Notes: a model not told the origin generated them from the letters alone. Positions 42,838 through 61,531 are shown, counted from the stretch's first letter. The stretch is DNA of 64,000 bases from Serratia nematodiphila DZ0503SBS1 (GCF_000738675.1 NZ_JPUX01000001.1:1302001-1366000), one strand, 5' to 3'. Numbers and translations are program-made.

Positions 42838-43032
42838 ATGTATGTATGTCTGTGTAATGCGGTGACTGACAAAGCGATCCGTAATGCGGTGCGTCAGCAC
42901 AACCCCCATACCATGAAGCAGCTGCGTGAACTTGTGCCGATTGGTACCGATTGTGGAAAGTGCATTCGTCAGGCAAGACAGATTATGGTGGAGGAACGCG
43001 GAACTATCATCCCAATGCATGAAGTTGCCTAA
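42838..43032 (+). CDS. bfd: Bacterioferritin-associated ferredoxin
   Basis: A 64-residue [2Fe-2S] ferredoxin that reduces bacterioferritin iron for release. Cluster cysteines Cys4, Cys6, Cys39 and Cys42 ([19 protein letters not shown]) are intact. The AT-rich stretch upstream (about 42765-42800) is where a Fur site would lie, but no clean Fur box was identified. bfr follows after 73 bp. Confidence 0.94.
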   Translation: MYVCLCNAVTDKAIRNAVRQHNPHTMKQLRELVPIGTDCGKCIRQARQIMVEERGTIIPMHEVA

Positions 43033-43105
43033 CAAAGGGTAAGGTTATTTTTGACTCTTGGCTTACAGGTTCTACACTTTTAGAACTAGCCAGGAGGAGT
43101 TACCT

Positions 43106-43585
43106 ATGAAAGGCGATAAAAAGATCATTGCTCACCTCAACAAGCTGCTCGGCAACGAGCTGGTTGCCATCAATCAATATTTCCTGCACGCCCGCATGTT
43201 CAAGAATTGGGGCTTAATGCGCCTCAACGATAAGGAATACCACGAGTCGATCGACGAAATGAAACATGCCGATCGCTACATCGAGCGTATCCTGTTCCTG
43301 GAAGGAATACCTAATCTGCAGGACCTCGGTAAGCTGAACATCGGCGAAGACATTGAAGAGATGCTGCGTTCCGATCTGGCGCTGGAATTGGCGGGCGCCA
43401 AGAATCTGCGCGAAGGTATCGCCTACGCCGACTCGATTCACGATTATGTCAGCCGTGATTTGATGATCGACATTCTGGCCGATGAAGAAGAGCATATCGA
43501 CTGGCTGGAAACCGAGCTGGATCTGATTGCTCGCCTCGGTATTCAAAACTATGCCCAGGCCCAGATTTTAGAACGCAAAGAGTAA
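43106..43585 (+). CDS. bfr: Bacterioferritin
   Basis: A 159-residue four-helix haem-containing ferritin that stores iron. The ferroxidase ligands Glu18, Glu51, His54 and haem-binding Met52 ([11 protein letters not shown]) are present. AGGAGGAG is a very strong ribosome binding site before ATG 43106. Forms a 24-mer; its iron is released by Bfd. Confidence 0.97.
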   Translation: MKGDKKIIAHLNKLLGNELVAINQYFLHARMFKNWGLMRLNDKEYHESIDEMKHADRYIERILFLEGIPNLQDLGKLNIGEDIEEMLRSDLALELAGAKNLREGIAYADSIHDYVSRDLMIDILADEEEHIDWLETELDLIARLGIQNYAQAQILERKE

Positions 43586-43751
43586 GCCTGCCTTCCGTTC
43601 GTCATCGCCTCTCCTGCCGGCGACCGTTTTTACGGCGGGGCAGGGGAGCTGCCCGCTAAGCATAATTCATACCTTGATCGCCACCTTCATCCCGTGATCG
43701 TCGCTGAACGTGCAAAAATGACGATTTCCTGAGCATATTTCCAACTGCGGC

Positions 43752-43779
43752 TTGCTTCCTGGGCCATTTTGCGTATAAT
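43752..43779 (+). promoter_or_regulatory. S10 operon promoter
   Basis: TTGCTT (43752-43757), 16-bp spacer, TATAAT (43774-43779), followed by GC-rich GCGCGGGC typical of ribosomal promoters. About 180 nt of leader lie before rpsJ. Confidence 0.8.
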
Positions 43780-43784
43780 GCGCG

Positions 43785-44275
<491 letters not shown>

Positions 44276-44295
44276 TCAGGTCATTGAGCGATTGA

Positions 44296-46695
<2,400 letters not shown>

Positions 46696-46706
46696 TTAGA
46701 GGATAA

Positions 46707-46988
<282 letters not shown>

Positions 46989-46993
46989 GGTAG

Positions 46994-48920
<1,927 letters not shown>

Positions 48921-48941
48921 TAGAGTAGCTGGCTCTCACTT

Positions 48942-48976
48942 AATAAACGGCTCAGAAAATGAGCCGTTTATTTTTT
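48942..48976 (+). terminator. Terminator of the S10 operon
   Basis: A 13-bp perfect stem (AATAAACGGCTCA, 48942-48954, with 48960-48972), loop GAAAA, then a T-run to 48976. Confidence 0.92.
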
Positions 48977-48977
48977 C

Positions 48978-49006
48978 TACCCATACCAAGTAAGCGGTGT
49001 TATAAT
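48978..49006 (+). promoter_or_regulatory. spc operon promoter
   Basis: TATAAT at 49001-49006, followed by GC-rich GCTGCGCCC; the -35 around 48978-48983 (TACCCA) is weak, as also noted for this promoter in E. coli, whose surrounding sequence is very similar. It drives rplN onward after the S10 terminator. Confidence 0.75.
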
Positions 49007-49080
49007 GCTGCGCCCTCGGTTATGGGGCTTTTCAACGGCCTAATTTTTACTTGGGTCTTTAAAGTAGTAGTTGACATTAG

Positions 49081-50661
<1,581 letters not shown>

Positions 50662-50685
50662 TTACCAATTGAATCACGGGAGTAA

Positions 50686-51084
<399 letters not shown>

Positions 51085-51098
51085 TTCGGGAGGAAAGA

Positions 51099-51632
51099 AT
51101 GTCTCGTGTTGCAAAAGCACCCGTCGTCATTCCTGCCGGCGTAGAGGTAAAACTCAACGGTCAGGTTATTTCGATTAAGGGTAAAAACGGCGAGTTGACT
51201 CGTACTATCCACGACGCCGTTGAAGTGAAGCAAGAAGCTAACGCACTGACTTTCGCTCCGCGCGAAGGTTTTGCTAACGCATGGGCCCAAGCGGGTACCA
51301 CGCGCGCTCTGCTGAACGCAATGGTTGTTGGTGTTACCGAAGGCTTCACCAAGAAGCTTCAACTGGTAGGTGTTGGTTATCGTGCTGCCGTTAAAGGCAA
51401 CGTGGTGAATTTGGCCCTGGGCTTCTCTCACCCTATCGATCACCAGCTGCCGGCAGGTATCACTGCTGAATGCCCAAGCCAAACTGAAATCGTGCTGAAA
51501 GGCGCTGATAAGCAGGTAATTGGCCAGGTAGCAGCAGATCTGCGCGCTTACCGTCGTCCTGAGCCTTACAAAGGCAAGGGTGTTCGTTACGCCGACGAAG
51601 TCGTGCGTACCAAAGAGGCTAAGAAGAAGTAA
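51099..51632 (+). CDS. rplF: Ribosomal protein L6
   Basis: 177 residues with two homologous RNA-binding-type domains; near the factor-binding site ([58 protein letters not shown]). Starts 14 bp after rpsH. Confidence 0.99.
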   Translation: MSRVAKAPVVIPAGVEVKLNGQVISIKGKNGELTRTIHDAVEVKQEANALTFAPREGFANAWAQAGTTRALLNAMVVGVTEGFTKKLQLVGVGYRAAVKGNVVNLALGFSHPIDHQLPAGITAECPSQTEIVLKGADKQVIGQVAADLRAYRRPEPYKGKGVRYADEVVRTKEAKKK

Positions 51633-52510
<878 letters not shown>

Positions 52511-52516
52511 TTGACC

Positions 52517-52696
52517 ATGGCTAAGACTATTAAAGTTACACAAACTCGCAGCTCAATTGGCCGTCTGCCGAAGCATAAAGCTACTCTGCTCGGTCTGGGT
52601 CTGCGTCGTATTGGTCACACCGTAGAGCGCGAGGATACTCCTGCTGTTCGCGGTATGGTCAACCTGGTTTCCTACATGGTTAAAGTTGAGGAGTAA
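52517..52696 (+). CDS. rpmD: Ribosomal protein L30
   Basis: 59 residues ([36 protein letters not shown]). ATG 52517 is used; an in-frame TTG six bases upstream is not needed. Confidence 0.98.
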   Translation: MAKTIKVTQTRSSIGRLPKHKATLLGLGLRRIGHTVEREDTPAVRGMVNLVSYMVKVEE

Positions 52697-52699
52697 CAG

Positions 52700-53134
52700 A
52701 TGCGTTTAAATACTCTGTCTCCGGCTGAAGGTGCCAAGCATGCGCCTAAGCGTGTAGGTCGTGGTATTGGTTCTGGCCTGGGTAAAACCGGCGGCCGTGG
52801 TCACAAAGGTCAGAAGTCTCGTTCTGGCGGTGGCGTACGTCGTGGTTTCGAAGGTGGTCAGATGCCTCTGTACCGTCGTCTGCCGAAATTCGGCTTCACT
52901 TCACGCAAAGCGATGATCACGGCAGAAGTTCGTCTGTCTGAACTGGCTCTGGTTGAAGGCGATGTTATCGACCTGAACGCGCTGAAAGCCGCTAACGTAG
53001 TTGGTGTCCAGATCGAATTCGCGAAAGTTGTACTTTCTGGCGAAGTCGCTCGTCCGGTAACCCTGCGTGGTCTGCGTGTCACCAAAGGCGCTCGTGCTGC
53101 TATCGAGGCTGCTGGCGGTAAAATTGAGGAATAA
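52700..53134 (+). CDS. rplO: Ribosomal protein L15
   Basis: 144 residues with the long basic N-terminal extension ([45 protein letters not shown]); helps shape 23S domain II. Starts 3 bp after rpmD. Confidence 0.99.
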   Translation: MRLNTLSPAEGAKHAPKRVGRGIGSGLGKTGGRGHKGQKSRSGGGVRRGFEGGQMPLYRRLPKFGFTSRKAMITAEVRLSELALVEGDVIDLNALKAANVVGVQIEFAKVVLSGEVARPVTLRGLRVTKGARAAIEAAGGKIEE

Positions 53135-53141
53135 GTAGCAG

Positions 53142-54473
53142 ATGGCTAAGCAACCAGGATTAGATTTTCAAAGTGCTAAAGGCGGGCTCGGCGAGCTGAA
53201 GCGCAGACTTTTGTTTGTCATCGGCGCGCTGATTGTCTTCCGCATCGGCTCTTTCATTCCGATTCCTGGTATCGATGCCACTGTGCTTGCCAAATTGCTT
53301 GAGCAGCAGAGAGGCACTATCATTGAAATGTTTAACATGTTCTCTGGTGGTGCCCTCAGCCGTGCTTCTATCTTTGCTCTGGGGATCATGCCGTATATCT
53401 CGGCGTCGATCATTATCCAGCTGCTGACGGTGGTTCATCCAGCGTTGGCGGAAATCAAGAAAGAAGGGGAGGCTGGCCGTCGCAAGATTAGCCAGTACAC
53501 CCGCTACGGTACGCTGGTATTGGCCATATTCCAGTCGATCGGTATTGCTACCGGTCTGCCGAATATGCCTGGTATGCAGGGCCTGGTGTTAAACCCAGGC
53601 TTTGCATTCTACTTTACTGCGGTTGTGAGCCTGGTAACCGGGACAATGTTCCTGATGTGGCTGGGTGAGCAGATTACTGAGCGCGGTATCGGCAACGGTA
53701 TCTCGATCATTATCTTCGCGGGTATTGTAGCGGGGCTCCCGCCGGCAGTGGCCCATACTATTGAGCAAGCGCGGCAAGGCGACCTGCACTTCCTCCTGCT
53801 GCTGTTGGTTGCAGTATTGGTGTTTGCAGTAACCTTCTTCGTTGTTTTCATCGAGCGTGGTCAACGTCGTATCGTCGTTAACTATGCGAAGCGTCAACAA
53901 GGTCGTCGTGTTTATGCAGCACAGAGTACACACTTACCGTTGAAAGTGAACATGGCGGGTGTTATCCCGGCGATTTTCGCTTCCAGCATTATTCTGTTCC
54001 CGGCCACGATTGCATCATGGTTTGGGGGCGGTACCGGTTGGAACTGGCTGACTACGATTTCGCTGTATTTGCAGCCCGGGCAACCGCTTTATGTGTTACT
54101 CTATGCGTCTGCAATCATCTTCTTCTGTTTCTTCTACACGGCGTTGGTTTTCAACCCGCGTGAGACAGCAGATAACCTGAAGAAGTCCGGTGCCTTCGTA
54201 CCAGGAATTCGTCCGGGAGAGCAAACGGCGAAGTATATCGATAAAGTAATGACGCGTTTAACCCTGGTGGGCGCGATGTACATTACTTTCATCTGCCTGA
54301 TCCCGGAGTTCATGCGTGATGCAATGAAAGTACCATTCTACTTTGGTGGTACCTCGCTACTGATCGTGGTTGTCGTCATCATGGACTTTATGGCTCAAGT
54401 GCAAACTCTGATGATGTCAAGTCAGTACGAGTCTGCATTGAAGAAAGCAAATCTGAAAGGCTATAACCGCTAG
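53142..54473 (+). CDS. secY: SecY, protein-translocation channel
   Basis: 443 residues with ten membrane segments; with SecE and SecG forms the channel used by SecA and the ribosome for export and membrane insertion. Seen: pore-ring region, cytoplasmic loop [33 protein letters not shown], and [21 protein letters not shown]. It sits in the spc operon after rplO and before rpmJ, as in E. coli. Confidence 0.99.
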   Translation: MAKQPGLDFQSAKGGLGELKRRLLFVIGALIVFRIGSFIPIPGIDATVLAKLLEQQRGTIIEMFNMFSGGALSRASIFALGIMPYISASIIIQLLTVVHPALAEIKKEGEAGRRKISQYTRYGTLVLAIFQSIGIATGLPNMPGMQGLVLNPGFAFYFTAVVSLVTGTMFLMWLGEQITERGIGNGISIIIFAGIVAGLPPAVAHTIEQARQGDLHFLLLLLVAVLVFAVTFFVVFIERGQRRIVVNYAKRQQGRRVYAAQSTHLPLKVNMAGVIPAIFASSIILFPATIASWFGGGTGWNWLTTISLYLQPGQPLYVLLYASAIIFFCFFYTALVFNPRETADNLKKSGAFVPGIRPGEQTAKYIDKVMTRLTLVGAMYITFICLIPEFMRDAMKVPFYFGGTSLLIVVVVIMDFMAQVQTLMMSSQYESALKKANLKGYNR

Positions 54474-54623
<150 letters not shown>

Positions 54624-54641
54624 TTATCTCGCATATTTTTC

Positions 54642-54670
54642 TTGCAAAGTTGGGTTGAGCTGGCTAGATT
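54642..54670 (+). promoter_or_regulatory. alpha operon promoter
   Basis: TTGCAA (54642-54647), 17-bp spacer, TAGATT (54665-54670), 100 bp before rpsM, at the place of the known E. coli alpha promoter. Confidence 0.7.
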
Positions 54671-54677
54671 AGCCAGC
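54659..54677. terminator. Stem-loop overlapping the alpha promoter; possible spc terminator
   Basis: GCTGGCTA-GAT-TAGCCAGC, a perfect 8-bp stem with a 3-nt loop, followed by CAATCTTTTG. Either an attenuating terminator of spc transcription or a regulatory dyad at the promoter. Confidence 0.5.
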
Positions 54678-54795
54678 CAATCTTTTGTATGTCGCACTGC
54701 AACATTATTTGAGTATCCTGAAAACGGGCTTTTCAGAATGGTGTTGCTGTATAAAATAGTAGGAGTGCATAGTGGCCCGTATAGCAGGCATTAAC
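54678..54795 (+). promoter_or_regulatory. alpha operon leader, expected S4-binding pseudoknot
   Basis: In E. coli S4 represses the operon by binding a nested pseudoknot that covers the rpsM leader and GTG start. The same context is here: a ~95-nt leader with CTGAAAACGGGCTTTTCAG hairpin (54719-54737 region) and a GTG start codon. The pseudoknot was not folded. Confidence 0.6.
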
Positions 54796-55128
54796 ATTCC
54801 TGATCATAAACATACCGTTATCGCCTTAACGTCGATCTTCGGTATCGGTAAAACCCGTTCACAGGCTATCTGTGCATCTACGGGTATTGCTGAAAATGTT
54901 AAGATCAGTGAGCTGTCTGAAGAGCAAATCGAAAAGCTTCGTGATGCAGTTGCCAAATACACCGTTGAGGGTGATTTGCGTCGTGAAATTACCCTGAGCA
55001 TCAAGCGTCTTATGGACCTTGGTTGCTATCGTGGTTTGCGTCATCGTCGTGGTCTGCCGGTACGCGGTCAGCGCACCAAGACCAACGCTCGTACCCGTAA
55101 GGGTCCGCGCAAGCCGATCAAGAAATAA
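54772..55128 (+). CDS. rpsM: Ribosomal protein S13
   Basis: 118 residues, head protein contacting L5 and P-site tRNA ([56 protein letters not shown]). GTG start at 54772 with AGGAG before it, as in E. coli. First gene of the alpha operon. Confidence 0.98.
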   Translation: MARIAGINIPDHKHTVIALTSIFGIGKTRSQAICASTGIAENVKISELSEEQIEKLRDAVAKYTVEGDLRREITLSIKRLMDLGCYRGLRHRRGLPVRGQRTKTNARTRKGPRKPIKK

Positions 55129-55141
55129 TCGGGGTTATTGA

Positions 55142-55534
<393 letters not shown>

Positions 55535-55546
55535 CGCAGCTTTTAG

Positions 55547-56185
<639 letters not shown>

Positions 56186-56210
56186 AGCTTAGTACCAAAG
56201 AGAGGACACA

Positions 56211-57200
56211 ATGCAGGGTTCTGTGACAGAGTTTCTAAAACCGCGCCTGGTAGATATCGAGCAAGTCAGTTCGACGCACGCCAAGGTGACCCTTGAGCCT
56301 TTAGAGCGTGGCTTTGGCCATACTCTTGGCAACGCACTGCGCCGTATTCTGCTTTCATCTATGCCGGGTTGCGCGGTGACCGAGGTTGAGATTGATGGTG
56401 TACTGCATGAGTACAGCACCAAAGAAGGCGTACAGGAAGATATCCTGGAGATCCTGCTCAACCTGAAAGGGCTGGCGGTGAGAGTTCAAGGCAAAGACGA
56501 AGTTATTCTTACCCTGAATAAATCTGGCATTGGCCCTGTGACCGCTGCCGACATCACCCATGATGGTGATGTCGAAATCGTCAAGCCTCAGCACGTGATT
56601 TGCCACCTGACTGATGAGAACGCGGCTATCAGCATGCGTATCAAAGTTCAGCGCGGTCGCGGTTATGTGCCGGCTTCTGCCCGAATTCATTCGGAAGAAG
56701 ATGAGCGCCCAATCGGTCGTCTGTTGGTTGACGCCTGCTACAGCCCTGTAGAGCGTATCGCCTACAATGTTGAAGCTGCGCGTGTAGAACAGCGTACTGA
56801 CTTGGATAAGCTGGTCATCGAAATGGAGACCAATGGCACGATCGATCCTGAAGAGGCGATCCGCCGTGCGGCCACCATTCTGGCTGAACAACTTGAAGCT
56901 TTCGTTGACCTGCGTGATGTGCGTCAGCCGGAAGTTAAAGAAGAGAAACCGGAATTCGATCCGATCTTGCTGCGCCCTGTTGACGATCTGGAATTGACTG
57001 TCCGCTCTGCTAACTGCCTCAAGGCAGAAGCTATCCACTACATCGGTGATCTGGTACAGCGTACCGAGGTTGAGTTGCTGAAAACGCCAAACCTGGGTAA
57101 AAAATCTCTTACCGAGATTAAAGACGTGCTGGCCTCACGTGGTCTGTCTCTGGGCATGCGCCTGGAAAACTGGCCGCCGGCAAGCATTGCTGACGAGTAA
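56211..57200 (+). CDS. rpoA: RNA polymerase alpha subunit
   Basis: 329 residues. N-terminal assembly domain ([53 protein letters not shown]), linker, and C-terminal domain (about 250-329) that contacts UP elements and activators such as CRP. Lies between rpsD and rplQ. Confidence 0.99.
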
Positions 57201-57216
57201 CCGGATCACAGGTTAA

Positions 57217-57630
<414 letters not shown>

Positions 57631-57640
57631 TCTGTAGACG

Positions 57641-57674
57641 CGTAAAAAAACCGGGCTTGCCCGGTTTTTTTACG
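57641..57674. terminator. Terminator of the alpha operon
   Basis: A 34-bp palindrome whose GCCCGG/CCGGGC core is flanked by A-run (57644-57650) and T-run (57665-57671); works in both directions. Confidence 0.93.
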
Positions 57675-57781
57675 TCCAAATCCAGCCAAATGTGCGCAGT
57701 TCCCCTGTAGTGCTTAAGATCCCCGCCCCTATCCGCTATGCTAAGGCTTATTATTCATTAGGCTAACCGAGGCTGTCTGTC

Positions 57782-58156
57782 ATGGGGTTGCTTGATCAAT
57801 GGGCGGAGCGTCATATCCTTGATGCTCAGGATAAAGGCGAGTTCGACAACCTGCCTGGCCAGGGGCAGCCGCTGGCGCTGGAAGATGACAGCGCGGTGCC
57901 GCCCGAGCTACGCGCCGGTTACCGTTTGCTGAAAAATGCCGGTTACCTGCCGCCGGCGCTGGAAGATCGTAAAGAGGCGTTGACCGTTGCTCGCTTGCTG
58001 CAAGAGATTAATAGCGAACATCCGGACTATGTCGATCTCAGCAAGCGCATGGCACTGCTGGAGCACCGGCTGCGTCAGGCTGGGATGAGCACCGATTTCT
58101 TGCATGGCGAATATCAGCGCGCGCTTGATGGCAAGTTCACCCGAAAGGAGCGGTAA
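57782..58156 (+). CDS. yhdN: YhdN, DUF1992 protein
   Basis: 124-residue protein of unknown function with the DUF1992/DnaJ-associated-like segment (WAERHILDAQDKGEFDNLPGQGQPL, VPPELRAGYRLLKNAGYLPP). Matches E. coli YhdN (122) in place and sequence. Its stop overlaps the zntR start (TAATG). Confidence 0.9.
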   Translation: MGLLDQWAERHILDAQDKGEFDNLPGQGQPLALEDDSAVPPELRAGYRLLKNAGYLPPALEDRKEALTVARLLQEINSEHPDYVDLSKRMALLEHRLRQAGMSTDFLHGEYQRALDGKFTRKER

Positions 58157-58587
58157 TGTTCAAGATAGGTCAGTTGGCCAAGCTCGCCGAAGTGACGCCG
58201 GATACCGTGCGTTACTATGAAAAGCAGGGCATGATGGATCACAATGTCCGCACCGAAGGCGGTTATCGGCTGTATACGGAGCAGGACCTGCAGCGGCTGC
58301 GTTTTATTCGCTATGCCAAACAGTTGGGTTTTACTCTGGAAACGATCGCCGAACTGCTGTCGATCCGGGTTGATCCTGAACATCATACCTGCCAGGAATC
58401 GAAGTCGATCGTCGATGCTCGCCTGAGTGAAGTGGAAAGCAAGTTGGCGGAGCTGACTCGCATGCGCGAATCGTTGAAACGCCTGAGTGACGCCTGCTGC
58501 GGCACTGCCCATACCAGCAACTATTGTTCTATTCTGGAAGCTTTGGAACAGGGAGCCAGCGATGATAAAGGCAAAAAAGATTGCTGA
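58156..58587 (+). CDS. zntR: ZntR, zinc-responsive MerR-family activator
   Basis: 143-residue MerR-family regulator that activates the zinc/cadmium/lead exporter gene zntA. HTH FKIGQLAKLAEVTPDTVRYYEKQG, long dimerisation helix, and the metal ligands Cys79, Cys114, Cys115, His119 and Cys124 in HHTCQES and SDACCGTAHTSNYC, all conserved. zntA is not in the window. Coupled to yhdN by the TAATG overlap. Confidence 0.95.
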   Translation: MFKIGQLAKLAEVTPDTVRYYEKQGMMDHNVRTEGGYRLYTEQDLQRLRFIRYAKQLGFTLETIAELLSIRVDPEHHTCQESKSIVDARLSEVESKLAELTRMRESLKRLSDACCGTAHTSNYCSILEALEQGASDDKGKKDC

Positions 58588-58662
58588 CGGCACTTTAATT
58601 TTTATATTGCCGGCAGTATTATCGGCTCGTTTTATTACCCTACCTTTTACAGGAGCATTATC

Positions 58663-58869
58663 ATGACGAAATATCGTCACACTAAAGGCCAGATTCAAGA
58701 TAACGCCATTGAGGCGCTGCTGCATGACCCGCTATTCCGCCAACGAGTGGAAAAGAATGTGAAAGGCAAAGGCAGCTATCGGCGTAAAGAAAAACACAAC
58801 AAAGGCGGTAACTGGGAGGCCAGTGGCAAACTATCAAACGATAATTTACCACTGGCTTTCTGGTTTTAA
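58663..58869 (+). CDS. arfA: ArfA, alternative ribosome-rescue factor
   Basis: 68-residue ArfA (YhdL) that enters empty A sites of stalled ribosomes and recruits RF2. The active N-terminal part ([41 protein letters not shown]) matches E. coli closely and the hydrophobic C-terminal tail (LPLAFWF) is the degradation signal present only when the mRNA is complete. A hairpin inside the 3' part of the reading frame is described separately. AGGAG precedes the ATG. In E. coli it stands between zntR and mscL, as here except for the IS. Confidence 0.93.
   Translation: MTKYRHTKGQIQDNAIEALLHDPLFRQRVEKNVKGKGSYRRKEKHNKGGNWEASGKLSNDNLPLAFWF
58819..58856 (+). promoter_or_regulatory. Hairpin inside arfA, predicted RNase III target
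   Basis: The 3' part of arfA folds into GCCAGTGG (58819-58826) with CCACTGGC (58849-58856), extended by AAA/TTT and TATC/GATA with two single C/A mismatches to a ~17-bp stem and loop AAAC. In E. coli RNase III cuts the homologous hairpin so that arfA mRNA lacks a stop codon and the product is tmRNA-tagged; only when tmRNA is lacking does a short active ArfA build up. Confidence 0.75.
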
Positions 58870-58875
58870 GGCATT

Positions 58876-58904
58876 AAAAAAGCCACCTTCATCGGTGGCT
58901 TTTT
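58876..58904. terminator. Bidirectional terminator after arfA
   Basis: GCCACC (58882-58887), loop TTCATC, GGTGGC (58894-58899), flanked by A-run and TTTTT. Confidence 0.88.
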
Positions 58905-58918
58905 ATTGTAAGCCTTAA

Positions 58919-58939
58919 ACCACCTCCTAAGGAGGTGGT
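58919..58939. repeat. Left-end hairpin of the IS200-type element
   Basis: Palindrome of ACCACCTCCT around a single A. A near copy stands at the right end (59503-59521), marking the transposase recognition ends. The right arm reads TAAGGAGGTGGTG, a near-perfect Shine-Dalgarno core, though no start codon follows at proper distance. Confidence 0.75.
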
Positions 58940-58986
58940 GATTGAACCTGTGAGGCTCTAGCCTGAAGGAAACCCATGCCGGAATA

Positions 58987-59017
58987 TTCCAGCTTACTCA
59001 CCACAAGTAAGAAGGAA
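58987..59017 (+). promoter_or_regulatory. Stem-loop that hides the tnpA ribosome binding site
   Basis: TTCC (58987-58990) and CTTACT (58993-58998) pair with AGTAAG (59006-59011) and GGAA (59014-59017), around a 7-nt loop. The GGAA arm is the ribosome binding site of tnpA. IS200 of Salmonella is known to repress its transposase this way. Confidence 0.65.
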
Positions 59018-59026
59018 ATCACCAAC

Positions 59027-59464
59027 ATGGGTTTATACAGGAGTTCATCACATGTGTTCTGGCGTTGCAAATACCACCTGGTGTGGACGCCGAAGTATCG
59101 ATTTAAAATCCTCCGCGACAAGGTGGGCAAAGAGCTCTACCGAACAATTTATATCCTCTGCAACATGAAGGACTGTGAAGTTCTTGAGCTAAATATTCAG
59201 CCAGATCATGTGCATCTGGTCGTGATAGTCCCCCCGAAGCTATCGATTTCGACGTTGATGGGCGTCCTGAAAGGACGCAGTGCAATCCGGCTTTACAATC
59301 GTTTCCCACATATACGAAAGAAGTTGTGGGGCAATCATTTTTGGGCAAGGGGATACTTTGTCGATACGGTAGGAGTAAACGAAGAAATTATCAGGCGATA
59401 CGTGAAGCATCAGGATAAGGAGGACCAAGAGATCGAACAGCAGATGGAGTTGTTGCAGGATTAA
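59027..59464 (+). CDS. tnpA: IS200-type TnpA transposase (HUH/Y1)
   Basis: 145-residue single-strand transposase of the IS200/IS605 group (pfam Y1_Tnp). The HUH motif is His61-Val-His63 in QPDHVHLVV and the catalytic tyrosine is Tyr125 in EEIIRRYVKHQ. The protein is of full length, so it may be active. Start ATG 59027 follows AAGGAA; an upstream in-frame start (58976) has no ribosome binding site and lies in the leader hairpins. No tnpB or accessory gene is present, as in true IS200. Confidence 0.88.
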   Translation: MGLYRSSSHVFWRCKYHLVWTPKYRFKILRDKVGKELYRTIYILCNMKDCEVLELNIQPDHVHLVVIVPPKLSISTLMGVLKGRSAIRLYNRFPHIRKKLWGNHFWARGYFVDTVGVNEEIIRRYVKHQDKEDQEIEQQMELLQD

Positions 59465-59474
59465 CTCGGAAATT

Positions 59475-59491
59475 GCCCCCTTTTAGGGGGC
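59475..59491. terminator. Hairpin after tnpA
   Basis: GCCCCCT-TTT-AGGGGGC, a perfect 7-bp stem, 10 bp after the tnpA stop. Probably the tnpA transcript end or part of the right-end structure; no T-run follows. Confidence 0.5.
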
Positions 59492-59502
59492 GTCGTGTAA
59501 AG

Positions 59503-59521
59503 CCACCTCCTCAGGAGGTGG
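59503..59521. repeat. Right-end hairpin of the IS200-type element
   Basis: CCACCTCCT-C-AGGAGGTGG, differing from the left copy only at the central base. Confidence 0.75.
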
Positions 59522-59549
59522 TCTTTTACTGGCATAACTTAATGCTGTT

Positions 59550-59966
59550 TTACAGTTTTGGCTGCTGTTGCTGGCTCAGCAAATCACGGATTTCCGTCAG
59601 CAGTTTCTCTTCTGCGGTTGGTTCTGGCGGCGCTGCTGGCGCTTCTTCCTGCTTGCGGCGCACCTTGTTCATCAGTTTAATCGCCAGGAAGATAGCGAAG
59701 GCGACAATCACAAAGTCAAATACGGTCTGGATGAATGAACCATAGTTCATTACCACCGCCGGTACGGCGCCCTGAGCTTCACGTAACACCAGATGGAACT
59801 GTTTAAAATCGACGCCGCCAATCAGTAAGCCCAACGGTGGCATGATGATATCGGCCACGAAGGACGAAACAATCTTGCCGAATGCAGCACCGATAATCAC
59901 ACCGACGGCCAGATCGACCACGTTGCCGCGCATGGCAAATTCGCGAAACTCTTTCAACATACTCAT
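59550..59966 (-). CDS. mscL: MscL, large-conductance mechanosensitive channel
   Basis: 138-residue channel that opens under osmotic downshock. N-terminal helix [16 protein letters not shown]1 [38 protein letters not shown]2 about 75-100 and C-terminal helical bundle [16 protein letters not shown]. Start 59966 by alignment with E. coli. It ends close to the IS element on its 3' side. Confidence 0.97.
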   Translation of the reverse strand: MSMLKEFREFAMRGNVVDLAVGVIIGAAFGKIVSSFVADIIMPPLGLLIGGVDFKQFHLVLREAQGAVPAVVMNYGSFIQTVFDFVIVAFAIFLAIKLMNKVRRKQEEAPAAPPEPTAEEKLLTEIRDLLSQQQQPKL

Positions 59967-60103
59967 AGAACGCACCCCTTGCAGAATTAATAACTCAAGT
60001 TTAACAAAGCAATTTCCCTTTGCCACAAATGGAGAGAAGTTTTATCTCCTCCCAAGGCAGAGAACAACTACGCAATTATAGGCCATCGCCTAATAAATTC
60101 GTT

Positions 60104-61480
60104 CTACAAGAAGAACGGGCTCGGTTGGAACAAGCGTTCAACGTCCGGCACGAATTTCTTGTCGGTAATAAACATGATGACGTGATCGCCCTGTTCGATT
60201 TTGCTGTTGCCGTTGGCGATGATCACGTCGTCGCCACGCACGATCGCACCGATGGTGGTACCCGGTGGCAGCTTGATGTCTTCCACGATGCGGCCGACCA
60301 CTTTAGATGTGCTTTCATCGCCGTGGGCAATCGCTTCGATCGCTTCTGCCACGCCGCGGCGCAGTGACGAGACGCTGACGATATCCGCTTTGCGCACATG
60401 CCCAAGCAGCGCGGAGATGGTTGCCTGCTGCGGGGAAATGGCAATATCGATCACGCTGCCTTGCACCAGATCGACATAGGCGCGGCGCTGGATCAATACC
60501 ATCACCTTCTTGGCGCCCATGCGCTTGGCCAGCATGGCGGACATGATGTTGGCCTCATCGTCGTTGGTGATGGCGATGAAAACATCCACCTGCTCGACGT
60601 GCTCTTCGGCCAGCAGCTCCTGATCGGAGGCATCGCCGTAGAATACAATGGTGTCGTGCAGCTGTTCGGCCAGTTCGGCGGCGCGTTGCTGATTCCGCTC
60701 GATCAGTTTGACGTTGTAGTCTTTTTCCAGCTTGGCGGCCAGGCCGGCGCCGACGTTGCCGCCGCCGACGATCATGATGCGCTTATAGGGTTTTTCCAGC
60801 CGCTGCAGTTCGCTCATCACCGCGCGGATATGCTGTGAGGCGGCGACGAAGAACACTTCATCGCCGGCTTCGATAATGGTCGAGCCCTGCGGACGGATCG
60901 GACGATCCTGGCGGAATATGGCGGCGACGCGGGTATCGATATGTGGCATGTGCTCGCGCATTGAAGAGAGCGCATTGCCGACCAGCGGGCCGCCGTAATA
61001 GGCTTTAACCGCGGCGATGCTGACCTTGCCTTCGGCAAAGTTGACCACCTGCAGCGCGCCAGGGTATTCAATCAGCTTGTAGATATAGTCGATGACCAGC
61101 TGCTCCGGCGAAATCAGATGGTCGATTGGCACCGCTTCCGGCAGGAACAGTTTCTCCGACTCGCGGATGTATTCCGGTGCGCGGATACGGGCGATACGGT
61201 TAGGGGTATTAAACAGAGAATAGGCGATCTGGCAGGCGATCATGTTGGTTTCGTCGGAGTTGGTGACGGCGACCAGCATGTCGGCGTCTTCTGCGCCGGC
61301 TTCGCGCAGCACCCGAGGGTGGGAACCATGCCCCTGAACCACCCGCAAATCGAATTTATCCTGCAGCTGACGCAAGCGGCCGGAATCGGTATCGACGACG
61401 GTGATATCGTTGTTTTCACCCACCAGGTTTTCCGCCAGCGTCCCGCCAACCTGACCGGCACCAAGAATAATTATTTTCAT
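60104..61480 (-). CDS. trkA: TrkA, regulatory subunit of the Trk potassium uptake system
   Basis: 458-residue peripheral membrane protein that binds NAD+/NADH and ATP and gates TrkH/TrkG. Two TrkA-N plus TrkA-C repeats: [23 protein letters not shown] (1-23) and [22 protein letters not shown] (about 233-254) are the nucleotide motifs. Length equal to E. coli TrkA. It ends the def-fmt-rsmB-trkA series. Confidence 0.98.
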   Translation of the reverse strand: MKIIILGAGQVGGTLAENLVGENNDITVVDTDSGRLRQLQDKFDLRVVQGHGSHPRVLREAGAEDADMLVAVTNSDETNMIACQIAYSLFNTPNRIARIRAPEYIRESEKLFLPEAVPIDHLISPEQLVIDYIYKLIEYPGALQVVNFAEGKVSIAAVKAYYGGPLVGNALSSMREHMPHIDTRVAAIFRQDRPIRPQGSTIIEAGDEVFFVAASQHIRAVMSELQRLEKPYKRIMIVGGGNVGAGLAAKLEKDYNVKLIERNQQRAAELAEQLHDTIVFYGDASDQELLAEEHVEQVDVFIAITNDDEANIMSAMLAKRMGAKKVMVLIQRRAYVDLVQGSVIDIAISPQQATISALLGHVRKADIVSVSSLRRGVAEAIEAIAHGDESTSKVVGRIVEDIKLPPGTTIGAIVRGDDVIIANGNSKIEQGDHVIMFITDKKFVPDVERLFQPSPFFL

Positions 61481-61531
61481 CGTGTTCTCTGCTTCACACT
61501 GAAAGACTTAGGGCGCGCACGCCCTGAAGCA

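Larger units (their letters stand above)
58919..59521 (+). mobile_element. IS200-type insertion sequence (hairpin to hairpin; ends approximate)
   Basis: A ~0.6 kb element with one IS200-type tyrosine (HUH) transposase gene and a near-identical hairpin at each end, CCACCTCCT paired with AGGAGGTGG (58920-58938 and 59503-59521). Such elements have no inverted repeats at their true tips, only these subterminal hairpins, so the exact boundaries lie somewhat outside. It sits between the arfA terminator and mscL, in the convergent gap, so no gene is broken. Confidence 0.8.
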
